This document shows positions 1-12,900 of a stretch of DNA of 64,000 bases, in pieces (the stretch's first letter is position 1; every line of letters begins with the position of its first letter). A model generated the notes under the pieces. The model made no database searches, had not been told where the DNA came from, and saw nothing but the letters and a program-made list of their open reading frames with translations. The stretch is taken from contig JAQNBH010000005.1 of NCBI GenBank assembly GCA_028752905.1, forward strand, positions 6,064,502-6,128,501, written 5' to 3'. This stretch comes from Cladorhizidae sp. MBARI D1340-BT2. Lineage: Eukaryota; Porifera; Demospongiae; Poecilosclerida; Cladorhizidae. Both the position numbers and the translations under genes were made by a program.

Positions 1-335
1 ATCATGGAGTGTGCGGGTGAGAGTGGAGTGCAGCCTTATGTTGGTGCAGAGATGGAAGCTTATGGTGATCAAGCCAGCATCATGGAGCGTGCTGGTGAGA
101 GTGAAGTGCAGCCTTATGTTGGGGGAGAGATGGAAGCTTATGGTGATCAAGCCAGCATCATGGAGCGTGCTGGTGAGAGTGGAGTGCAGCTTTCTGTTGG
201 TGCAGAGATGGAAGCTTATGGTGATCAAGCCAGCATCATGGAGCGTGCTGGTGAGAGTGGAGTGCAGCTTTCTGTTGCAGAGATGGAAGCTTATGGTGAT
301 CAAGCCAGCATTTTGCTGCAAGGAGACTCTGTGAT
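1..335. repeat. 78-bp minisatellite, about 4.3 copies
   Basis: Four tandem copies of a 78-bp unit begin near 52, 130, 208 and 283. The last interval is 75 bp because 3 bases are lost. Each unit contains atggaagcttatggtgatca. Because 78 and 75 are multiples of three, one plus-strand frame stays open through the array to a stop near 369 and would encode a 26-residue acidic repeat. The array lies on the downstream side of the last visible WDR59 exon, so intronic non-coding sequence is the simplest reading. Confidence 0.8.
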
Positions 336-399
336 TGCCAACAGTTGGCAAGGCCAGACAGAGGTTTAGTGAATACAGCCGCATGCTGTTAGGTCATTT

Positions 400-880
400 T
401 AAAGATGTGTAATGTGGTGTTAGTGTGTGCTGTGTGTTGCAATGTGGTCTGCAGTATGTAACACAATGGTGTGGTGGAGGGTGTAATCCTGATGCAAGGG
501 TGTAATGTGATATCGTGGTTGAAGTGCATTGAAGGGTATAATGTGCTGGAGGTGAGTGTAATATGGTGCAGTGATGTGTGATGGAGAGTGTAATGTGATT
601 GATGGGTCTGGTGGAGTGTAATATGGTCGGGTATTGGTTGGTGGAGGATGGTGGTGGAGGTGTAAAATATGATGTGAAATATGCACTTGAGTGTGTTGGA
701 GGGTGTAACGTGTGTGGATGAGGGTGTAATGTGTGTTGGAGGGGTGTAATGTAGTGTGGTGAGGGTGTAATGCAATGCGGTGGAGAGTTGGCTGGAGATC
801 TTTTGGTGACCGACTACCTAGTGGTGTGGTGGAGGGTGTAATGTGCTGTGTGCCTAGAGTGTGACATCCTGAGTGAGTAA
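400..880. repeat. Degenerate G/T-rich repeat region
   Basis: Irregular copies of a motif close to ggtggagggtgtaatgtg recur at intervals of roughly 25 to 60 bases. It appears to be a decayed minisatellite in the WDR59 intron downstream of the exon at 921..1009. No coding exon of WDR59 was recognised in it. Confidence 0.6.
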
Positions 881-920
881 CTAGCCACATGTCATGTGAC
901 TTCCTCCCATCCCCGCTCAC

Positions 921-3900
921 CCTCTTGTCCCATATCCGTATATCAGAGTCGTGAGCAGAAGCAATGAAGTTCCCATTCACTCTGTTCCACTGCACCAGAG
1001 TAGCTCCAGCTGCCTCACACACACACCACATCACAAATACCACATCACACACACACACACCACATCACAAATACCACATCACACACACACCACATCACAC
1101 ACCACATCACAAATACCACATCACACACACCACATCTCACACACCAATAATGACATACTGTAGAAACATCTTGAATAAACACATGATCTACTCACTACCC
1201 TATTGGCTACCGTAAACTCTGGCTGTTTAGCCCCATACTTCTAACGCAAACTTGTACGATAACTGGTGCTAAATTGCAAAAGGTGATATTGCTAAATCAC
1301 ACACATACTGAAAAATTAAACGAACACTTTGCATGGATTGATGGAGAACAGAAGAGCTAGGAGCTAATGTCTCAACCAAGACCAAGAAAGACTGGCCCTC
1401 TCTCTTGAGCCAGATTATGAAGGAGCAGTCTCTCAAGTAGCGCACATTGCAACTAACTTTACCAGGATGTTCATCTACAGGACCACCTGCTCCATCTAGT
1501 CACAGATGAGTACAATTCTTGCGACAGGCTCACCGTTGGCACCCTTCACAAGCCAGATGAACAATTGTTGGCATGTTGGAAAATTGTTTTGGAACTTCAT
1601 AGGCCATGGAGACCTGTGCTACTAGAAGACTGGGCCGGGGCCTAGAAGTGCCCTGCAAATGAGCAACAAGAAGCTCACCCCAATTGAAGCTAGTAATAGA
1701 CATGGTCGTAATAGTAAAAAATTTGCCTCAATATTTTGTGAAAAACATCGCCTTGATGGCGGGACTAGCGTGCACATGTGCGTAACAAAAACTTGTTTCA
1801 AAACTCAGAGAGCAGTGCTTCACAGCGAGATACAAGAATGCCTAGCAAAGGTGGTTTGTGACGTCAACGAGAGGGGTGTTTAGCAGCTTTTTGTGCACTA
1901 AACATTGAGAGGCTTAACAACAAGAGTTTATAGCATTTTAGGACTCGTTGAATTTGCCGGGTACTAAAATTGAACCATTTTTGGAAATTATCAACAAAGA
2001 TATTTTCATTAATGCACAAGTCAACCATCAGGCGAACTGAAGACACTCCCATCTCTCCTGTGCATGTGGAAACTTCTCTTTACATCCCTAGCAACATTGG
2101 CGAATATTGTTGTATGGATAATGAGCAACAAACTGATTTTTTTTTAATAATTAAATACCAGGGTGCTTATTAACCACCATAAGCGCCATGGTGAACTTGG
2201 ACTATGTCGGGAATTTTTTTTAAATTTTAAATCGAAAGATTGGCATCACGCACCCATTTTCCGCATGCACATGCCCAATAGTTATAAAACTTTATTTCGG
2301 TTTGACAGGGCGAGCAACCAATAAAAATTAAAAAAGATTTTTTTTTTTAATGGTTGATGATAACAACTGCCTTCGTGAACGGTCTTCCTGGCTTTACTGT
2401 TTCTGGAAGTTCTTCTTCAGTAGAAAGCAGCAGAAGCACCAGGAATCATTCCGAATTCGACAAGGTGCTTCTGGTTGGATCTTTGCTGTAAGTTTTGTTG
2501 CAGACATAGCAACGTGGCGCTGCATAGCTCTTGTTTGCTTACTTCAACGGAGCTGATTCTTAAACCAAACTGCAGCTTATTGTACTTCCGTTCTGATCAG
2601 TTTGGGAAGTTTAAGATATAGGCTAAAAATATAATTATTAGAACAAACCACAAATAAAGTCGGCGTCCAATTAGTCTACAAATTGAACCTACAAGTAGAA
2701 GAGCATTCTCAAATTAATTTTAGCGAAAATTTATCCGCTCACTAATTAAGAACCTGACTGTAATACCAGCTTTGAAATATACATGTATAAATCATATACA
2801 ACACAGAGAAGGGGGAAATATATATATGTATGATTGTATGTATTATATGCATGTACATGTGTGTAGTATGTATGTGTATGTATTTCATGTATATATGTAG
2901 GTTAGCATGTATGTAAGTTGTTATGTATATATGTATGTATGTATGCATGTTGATATGTATATATGTATGTATGCATGTATGTTAATATGTATGTATATAT
3001 GCATGTATGTATATATGTAAGTATGTATGTTGATATGTATATATGTATTTATGTATGTATGTATGTTGATATGTATGTACATGTATGTATGTATGCATAT
3101 ATAATGTATGTATGCATGCTGATATGTATGTATGTTGATATGTATGTATATATGTATGTATGCATGTATGTATGTATGCATATATAATGTATGTATGCAT
3201 GCTGATATGTATGTATGTTGATATGTATGTATATATGTATGTATGCATGTATGTATGTATGTATATATAATGTATGTATGCATGCTGATATGTATGTATG
3301 TTGATATGTATGTATATATGTATGTATGTATGCATGTGTGTATGTTGATATGTAGATATGTGCCTTTCAACAGCCAAACCACTGGGCACACAGTACCGGG
3401 CTGGATTTTCCATGCAGCTCAGCTCAATCCCAAGGAAGATTATAGGCTTGCTGACATTGGACTCCAAGCTCACTGGACACCATCGCCAAAACACCAATAA
3501 CAATTGTCGGCCTTTTGTCAACTTTTCTTTGGGGCTATACCTGCACATGCATTCTTCATGTTCCCAATGATAGCATACACATAATGCAACATGGCGGCAT
3601 TACCCAACCAAACCACGCTGGCTACGCCAGGGCTGACAAACAGCAAGCAGTCTGCTAGCGATGCTGGATCTAACGCTAGAATAACACCACAGTTCACACA
3701 CACACACACACAAAAGTGAGCAGCCATGAAGCACCATAATGGACAGCTACATGTAGCTATAGCTGAAGGCAGCAAATGATTGAGATGGAAGAACCCAGAT
3801 GTAAACTTTGTTGCCTGCCCATACTAGAGCTTAGTTCAGAGAGGCACTAGCTAGCTAAGAGATCTTATATGGCTCGTGGCTTAAACATAACCAAACCAAC

Positions 3901-6900
3901 GTGAAAACGCACCAATCCTGTGTTTGCTTTTACTGTCTCTAGACAAGCTAGCGTATGAGTACTCACCTGATATAGCCCTGAAGGGAGAGATAAAGAAGAC
4001 ACACATGACACTTCCTCTTCCTACACACACTCCAGTTCGAAGGTTCTCTCCCCCCCCCTCCCACACACAACACATGAGTTCCAAGAAAACACACACACAA
4101 ACCACCAGAACTTCCTCTTTATATAGCCATATAGTAAGATAAACACATGTATAATATTATATGCATGCATTCATACATTACAGGGTACTTGTTTCCAAGC
4201 ACTGATGGCGTGGCCAACTTCACTGTAGTTGCATGTGGTCAGGTTTTACTCACCAACTGCTTTAAAGGAAATTGAAGGTCTCTTGGTCTCTCTGTAGGGA
4301 CAACACACAGTAGACCACCAGCATGCATGAGCATTGGCACACACCATTGGCCACTCCCTAGTTACTGTACAGTACACCCACAGCAGACCCCACCAGCATG
4401 CATGAGCACTGGAACACACCATTGGCCACTCCCTAGTTACTGTATAGTACACCCGCGTCCTGCTTACAAACGGCTGATTCAGCTCCGACTCTCACCGTAT
4501 GTCCCAGATGTGGATGAAGGAGTCAGTGGAGCAGGAGGAGAGTAGGTTAGGGTCTTTGAAGCACCAGCTCATGTCACTATTCACACACAATATGGACAAT
4601 ACAATACTTGAACAGTTGCTCTAACAACCACTAACCCTGAGACTAACTGATAAGATGATGGTACTTTTCGACTCGGATGGTCCACATAATACTGTATGCA
4701 AGTTATCAGTGTGAGGGTGTGTGTGAGTGTCGTGTGAAGATGTGAAAATGTATAGTGTGATATGTGGCGGGTGGGTGTATTGTGCTCACACAATATTGTG
4801 TGGCATGTGAGTGTCTAGTAAAGGGTATGTGAGTGTATGTTGTGAAGATGTGTGAGTGTGTAGCAAGAAATGCTGACAGAGAATAAGACCCATTGGCAGT
4901 CAAAGACCCACTACAAAGTCACCACTAATAAAATACACCCACTCACAAATATTTTGACTGTCCAGCCCAGTGGTGTACCGGTGTCACAGAATATATGGCA
5001 TCTCCTATTCTCTGTACCCCCGCGTAAAGAATCCTAGGATATTTGGCACCCCCGTGCAATATTTCCTTAGGATATACGGTCTCCCTAATTTGTACGCTTT
5101 AGGAAATCTTGAAACCCCTGCATGTCGCGCGCAAAATACAGCTGTTTACTGTGAGAATGGAGAAGAGAGATGAGAAACGTAGTGCTTGTACCAAGGAGAA
5201 AGAGAACAAGAACGTGGCCGAGGAAGAAGACACACTGATTCTTCGCAGAAATCTGAGGAGACCATCAACGAGTAGCTACACGCTTACCTATCCCAAAGTC
5301 TTTATCCACTAGAATCCACCCAACAGGAAAAGTGTATTAGGAAGAGGTCCAAATTAGTAGATGGTGTTCTGCATTACAAGGGCAAGGGAGGGTCTTTGCG
5401 GCAGGTAAGCAGTTGTTAATTATAGGTGCTGGGTACAAGAGAACTGCTAGCTATGTATCAATTCATGTCTGACTGTTTTACCATAATTATTGACATGCAT
5501 GTAACATTCAGGTTGTGTCTGATAACAACACAAAACGCAATTTTTTTAGAAGCTTGTCATATTGACACTGTTGGAGGCTATCATTTTGGTCGGGATAAGG
5601 TTGCTGCTAAGGTCTCTGCCCGATATTACTGGAAGACAATCAATAATGATGTAGCTGACTGGGTATGTTATAATGTTATGGCAGCTATTCTACATTGTCG
5701 CGCCATGAGTATAATAATTTCAGAGTCACTGATTATGCTTGTGATTCGTGTTCCTTACATTTCATTGTAGTTAAAACACTTGTGAGGTGGCCAACGGACT
5801 AAAAGGAAATTTGATCGTCCTGCATCTTCGTTGCCTGTGTTTGACACTTGGAACAAGGTTGGGATTAATCTGATAACTTTGCCTCCAAGCAAGAATGGCT
5901 ACCATTATTGCATAACCGATTATTTTTCAAAATGGGTTGAAGCAGCTCCAATGCCAACGAAGGAGGCAAAGCATGTAGCAGAATTTCTCTACAAGATGAT
6001 ATTTCGCCATGGCTGCCCTTTGGAGATTGTTTCAGACCAGGGCAGAGAGTTTTGCAATCAGCTGGTAGATCAGCTTGAGGAACTCACAGGCTTTAAGCAT
6101 AAGATTACCAGTGCCTATCACCCTCAGTCCAATGGCCTCGATGAGCGCTTTAATCAAACTCTAAAAGCCCAGCTCCAAAAGCTGGTGAATGATCACCAAG
6201 ACAATTGGGACGAACTGCTTGACAACGTACTTTTTGCATATAGGTCCAGTCGACACAATTCCACTAAGTGCACTCCATTTTTGCTCATGTATGGCAGAGA
6301 AGCTTGCCTTCCTAGTATAGACATCCCTCTTCAAACTAATAGTGAGGCTCACCCACAACCAGAGTTGAGTGTATGCTAGAGATACAAGAGAAGCTGCATG
6401 AGAATGTACTTGCGAACATACAGAAAGCACAGTCCAACCAGAAGCGGCAGTATGATGCTAAGCATAAAACACACATATGAAGCTGGAGATTGGTGACAAG
6501 GTGCTCATTGAGTCCAAGAAAAATGAAGGTCAGAAGGGGAGAAAAACTCGAGGTTAATTTTAAAGGTGCTCCGTATACCATTGCTGAAGACGTTGGAAGG
6601 GGACGATTTTATAAAAATCTGAAAAAAGCAATCAATTGTCACCAGCTGAAGATTTGGCATGATCCAAAGTCAGCAAGACTCAATCAGCAACTGGTAAGAT
6701 TAATAGTATAAAACCAATTAGACATTGTGGGGTGAGCCTGAGTAATTAAGCTTCAAGTGCAGCTGCTAGGTGTGTATACAGTGCATAGCTACTGATATTA
6801 TTTGGCATGCTCATGTATGTCAAATTGTGTTGGTGTTAAAACAAATCAGGATGACACACCACATCAATCTGGTCCTGTGAATGATCCTCCAGCTGGTAAA

Positions 6901-9900
6901 CCTCCTTGCTCATCTCAATCTCAATCAAAGAGGAGGAGGGAAGATAGCTCTCGAGATGGATTCATCCCCGAAAAAAGAAAAAGAATTGATCCTCCAAAGG
7001 TTGGTACTGTGCTTAGTAATTATGTTATGTGTAGTGGAGGTTTACTTAATTCTTACTATAATATTTTTACACTAGGAGCGAGAGAGGGAAAAGATAGCTC
7101 TCAGAATGAACTTATCCCTGAAAAAAGAAATCCTTCAAAGGTTGGCACCGTAACAGTTGTCATGTATTATATATATATTGTAATTATTAGTAACATCATT
7201 TCTAGAATTTTTTTTGCTATAGCAGAAAAAAGGAAAAGAATCATACTCTAAAGCAATCCACGGTGAAAACATTGAAGAGTGGTGAATGGCTTACTGACGA
7301 GCATATTCTGCTTGCTCAGGAGGTGCTAAGAAACCAATGTACCCATGTTTATGGATTACAGTTACCACTCTGTCAAAATGATGGTTTTATACCAGTACAG
7401 GATGAAGGTATGTATCTGAGGGCATGTCGTTTGTTAAAATGATCATAATTGCTTTTTTAATATTTGTTTCACCTTGAAGGTATTCAAATTCATCACATCA
7501 GTGGTAATCACTGGATTACTTCCTGCAGTATTGGGAGGGAAATTGCTGTATATGTGACAGCAGATTCAAAGGTGATCTGAGCTCGTCTTTGACACATCAA
7601 TTAGCTCTTATTTACCGATCTTTGGTCATCAGCAAGGAGGATGGAAGAAGTTGCCCCCCATCTTATGGTGAATGTTCCACCAGTTCAGCAACAGAGTGGG
7701 GTAAACGATTGCGGTGTATTTGCAATAGCATTCGCTCTGCACAAATTGCTAGGCGACAATTTGGAAGATATTGAATTTGACCAGTGTCAAACGAGAGACC
7801 ATCTCCTAGATTGTCTAAAGAAAAGAAAATTTTCACATTTTCCGACCAAACTAAAGTGTGGGTATATATAGGTCTAAGCACTTCCCATACAGAGAGATGA
7901 ACTATTCTGTACCTGCCTGATGCCGGAGACGTATGGGGAAACGATGACCGAGTGTGAATGATGTGAGCTATGGTTTCACACCGACTGTGTCGGCCTTTCA
8001 TCTGCCCCTGATTCCACTGAACATTGGTGCTGTACCTCATGCAATGCAAACTCATCATAACTTCAATACACTAGCTATGTTTGCTGTTCTGAGATTATTG
8101 TTCTTCAATATTATATATTGTAAACAGTGCCATATAAATATATTTTTTGATAATATAGTTATAAAATACTTGGGTACTGGGTTTCACTTTTTCTAGAGAT
8201 ATTAGCTAACATTATACATAGGGGTGCCTTTTTTCCTAGGATATTAGGTATGGGGGTGCTAAAATTCCTAAGTCCTAAGGGATGCTAGGAGGATGCAAAA
8301 AATCCTAGGATATTTGGAATGGGGATACCAATTTTCCTGGGGTGCCATATTTCCTGTGACACCGGCATCCATGCATATTCACTAAAGAAGTGCACTGCAT
8401 CCATGCATATTCACTAAAGAAGTGCACTGCATCCATGCATATTCACTAAAGAAGTGCACTGCATCCATGCACATTCACTAAAGAAGTGCACTGCATCCAT
8501 GCATATTCACTAAAGAAGTGCACTGCATCCATGCATATTCACTAAAGAAGTGCACTGCATCCATGCACATTCACTAAAGAAGTGCACTGCATCCATGCAT
8601 ATTCACTAAAGAAGTGCACTGCATCCATGCATATTCACTAAAGAAGTGCACTGCATCCATGCATATTCACTAAAGAAGTGCACCGCATCCATGCATATTC
8701 ACTAAAGAAGTGCACTGCAGCCATGCATATTCACTAAAGAAGTGCACTGCATCCATGCACATTCACTAAAGAAGTGCACTGCATCCATGCATATTCACTA
8801 AAGAAGTGCACTGCATCCATGCACATTCACTAAAGAAGTGCACTGCATCCATGCATATTCACTAAAGAAGTGCACTGCATCCATGCATATTCACTAAAGA
8901 AGTGCACTGCATCCATGCATATTCACTAAAGAAGTGCACTGCATCCATGCATATTCACTAAAGAAGTGCACTGCATCCATGCATATTCACTAAAGAAGTG
9001 CACTGCATCCATGCATATTCACTAAAGAAGTGCACTGCATCCATGCATATTCACTAAAGAAGTGCACTGCATCCATGCATATTCACTAAAGAAGTGCACT
9101 GCATCCATGCATATTCACTAAAGAAGTGCACTGCATCCATGCATATTCACTAAAGAAGTGCACTGCATCCATGCATATTCACTAAAGAAGTGCACTGCAT
9201 CCATGCATATTCACTAAAGAAGTGCACTGCATCCATGCATATTCACTAAAGAAGTGCACTGCATCCATGCATATTCACTAAAGAAGTGCACTGCATCCAT
9301 GCATATTCACTAAAGAAGTGCACTGCATCCATGCATATTCACTAAAGAACGGCATCCATGCATATTCACTAAAGAAGTGCACTGCATCCATGCATATTCA
9401 CTAAAGAAGTGCACTGCATCCATGCATATTCACTAAAGAAGTGCACTGCATCCATGCATATTCACTAAAGAAGTGCACTGCATCCATGCATATTCACCAA
9501 AGAAGTGCACTGCATCCATGCATATTCACTAAAGAAGTGCACTGCATCCATGCATATTCACTAAAGAAGTGCACTGCATCCATGCATATTCACTAAAGAA
9601 GTGCACTGCATCCATGCATATTCACTAAAGAAGTGCACTGCATCCATGCATATTCACTAAAGAAGTGCACTGCATCCATGCATATTCACTAAAGAAGTGC
9701 ACTGCATCCATGCATATTCACTAAAGAAGTGCACTGCATCCATGCATATTCACTAAAGAAGTGCACTGCATCCATGCATATTCACTAAAGAAGTGCACTG
9801 CATCCATGCATATTCACTAAAGAAGTGCACTGCATCCATGCATATTCACTAAAGAAGTGCACTGCATCCATGCATATTCACTAAAGAAGTGCACTGCATC

Positions 9901-12900
9901 CATGCATATTCACTAAAGAAGTGCACTGCATCCATGCATATTCACTAAAGAAGTGCACTGCATCCATGCATATTCACCAAAGAAGTGCACTGCATCCATG
10001 CATATTCACTAAAGAAGTGCACTGCATCCATGCATATTCACTAAAGAAGTGCACTGCATCCATGCATATTCACTAAAGAAGTGCACTGCATCCATGCATA
10101 TTCACTAAAGAAGTGCACTGCATCCATGCATATTCACTAAAGAAGTGCACTGCATCCATGCATATTCACTAAAGAAGTGCACTGCATCCATGCATGTTCA
10201 CTAAAGAAGTGCACTGCATCCATGCATATTCACTAAAGAAGTGCACTGCATCCATGCATATTCACTAAAGAAGTGCACTGCATCCATGCATATTCACTAA
10301 AGAAGTGCACTGCATCCATGCACATTCACTAAAGAAGTGCACTGCATCCATGCACATTCACTAAAGAAGTGCACTGCATCCATGCACATTCACTAAAGAA
10401 GTGCACTGCAGCCATGCATATTCACTAAAGAAGTGCACTGCATCCATGCATATTCACTAAAGAAGTGCACTGCATCCATGCATATTCACTAAAGAAGTGC
10501 ACTGCATCCATGCATATTCACCAAAGAAGTGCACTGCATCCATGCATATTCACTAAAGAAGTGCACTGCATCCATGCATATTCACTAAAGAAGTGCACTG
10601 CATCCATGCATATTCACTAAAGAAGTGCACTGCATCCATGCATATTCACTAAAGAAGTGCACTGCATCCATGCATATTCACTAAAGAAGTGCACTGCATC
10701 CATTCATGTTCACTAAAGAAGTGCACTGCATCCATGCATATTCACTAAAGAAGTGCACTGCATCCATGCATATTCACTAAAGAAGTGCACTGCATCCATG
10801 CATATTCACTAAAGAAGTGCACTGCATCCATGCATATTCACTAAAGAAGTGCACTGCATCCATGCATATTCACTAAAGAAGTGCACTGCATCCATGCATA
10901 TTCACTAAAGAACGGCATCCATGCATATTCACTAAAGAAGTGCACTGCATCCATGCATATTCACTAAAGAAGTGCACTGCATCCATGCATATTCACTAAA
11001 GAAGTGCACTGCATCCATTCATGTTCACTAAAGAAGTGCACTGCATCCATGCATATTCACTAAAGAAGTGCACTGCATCCATGCATATTCACTAAAGAAG
11101 TGCACTGCATCCATGCATATTCACTAAAGAAGTGCACTGCATCCATGCATATTCACTAAAGAAGTGCACTGCATCCATGCATATTCACTAAAGAAGTGCA
11201 CTGCATCCATGCATATTCACTAAAGAAGTGCACTGCATCCATGCATATTCACTAAAGAAGTGCACTGCATCCATGCATGTTCACTAAAGAAGTGCACTGC
11301 GTCCATGCATGTTCACTAAAGAAGTGCACTGCATCCATGCATATTCACTAAAGAAGTGCACTGCATCCATGCATGTTCACTAAAGAAGTGCACTGCATCC
11401 ATGCATATTCACTAAAGAAGTGCACTGCATCCATGCATATTCACTAAAGAAGTGCACTGCATCCATGCATATTCACTAAAGAAGTGCACTGCATCCATGC
11501 ATATTCACTAAAGAAGTGCACTGCATCCATGCATGTTCACTAAAGAAGTGCACTGCATCCATGCATATTCACTAAAGAAGTGCACTGCATCCATGCATAT
11601 TCACTAAAGAAGTGCACTGCTTCCATGCATATTCACTAAAGAAGTGCACTGCATCCATGCACATTCACTAAAGAAGTGCACTGCATCCATGCATATTCAC
11701 TAAAGAAGTGCACTGCATCCATGCATATTCACTAAAGAAGTGCACTGCTTCCATGCATATTCACTAAAGAAGTGCACTGCATCCATGCATATTCACTAAA
11801 GAAGTGCACTGCATCCATGCATATTCACTAAAGAAGTGCACTGCATCCATGCATATTCACTAAAGAAGTGCACTGCATCCATGCATATTCACTAAAGAAC
11901 TGCATCCATGCATATTCACTAAAGAAGTGCACTGCATCCATGCATATTCACTAAAGAAGTGCACTGCATCCATGCATATTCACTAAAGAAGTGCACTGCA
12001 TCCATGCATATTCACTAAAGAAGTGCACTGCATCCATGCATATTCACTAAAGAAGTGCACTGCATCCATGCATATTCACTAAAGAAGTGCACTGCATCCA
12101 TGCATATTCACTAAAGAAGTGCACTGCATCCATGCATATTCACTAAAGAAGTGCACTGCATCCATGCATATTCACTAAAGAAGTGCACTGCATCCATGCA
12201 TATTCACTAAAGAAGTGCCCTGCATCCATGCATATTCACTAAAGAAGTGCCCTGCATCCATGCATATTCACTAAAGAAGTGCACTGCATCCATGCATATT
12301 CACTAAAGAAGTGCACTGCATCCATGCATATTCACTAAAGAAGTGCACTGCATCCATGCATATTCACTAAAGAAGTGCACTGCATCCATGCATATTCACT
12401 AAAGAAGTGCACTGCATCCATGCATATTCACTAAAGAAGTGCACTGCATCCATGCACATTCACTAAAGAAGTGCACTGCATCCATGCACATTCACTAAAG
12501 AAGTGCACTGCATCCATGCATATTCACTAAAGAAGTGCACTGCATCCATGCATATTCACTAAAGAAGTGCACTGCATCCATGCATATTCACTAAAGAAGT
12601 GCACTGCATCCATGCATATTCACTAAAGAAGTGCACTGCATCCATGCATATTCACTAAAGAAGTGCACTGCATCCATGCATATTCACTAAAGAAGTGCAC
12701 TGCATCCATGCATATTCACTAAAGAAGTGCACTGCATCCATGCATATTCACTAAAGAAGTGCACTGCATCCATGCATATTCACTAAAGAAGTGCACTGCA
12801 TCCATGCATATTCACTAAAGAAGTGCACTGCATCCATGCATATTCACTAAAGAAGTGCACTGCATCCATGCATATTCACTAAAGAAGTGCACTGCATCCA

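Larger units (their letters stand above)
4982..8361 (+). mobile_element. Ginger-type DNA transposon (3,380 bp, decayed)
   Basis: The ends are inverted: the left end starts TGTCACAGAATATATGGCA and the complement of the right end starts TGTCACAGGAAATATGGCA. Both ends lie inside CCGG. Subterminal blocks repeat cctaggatatttgg in both orientations near 5033 to 5045 and 8236 to 8312. The interior reads left to right as a gypsy-like integrase (H2C2 zinc finger, rve core, GPY/F-like tail), a Ulp1-type C48 protease and a PHD finger, all on the plus strand and split by apparent introns. Ginger transposons are known to combine a gypsy-like integrase transposase with protease or PHD domains. Frameshifts and stops show that this copy is inactive. 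It sits in WDR59 intron 4, antisense to the gene. Confidence 0.88.

Noticed and set aside
2742..3548. Minus- and plus-strand frames rich in His/Ile/Tyr or Met/Tyr/Val
   Set aside because: They are translations of a TATG microsatellite.
5831..6379. LTR retrotransposon (gypsy) integrase
   Set aside because: The core is gypsy-like, but there are no LTRs, reverse transcriptase or protease. Terminal inverted repeats with CCGG duplications and the Ulp1/PHD cargo indicate a Ginger DNA transposon.
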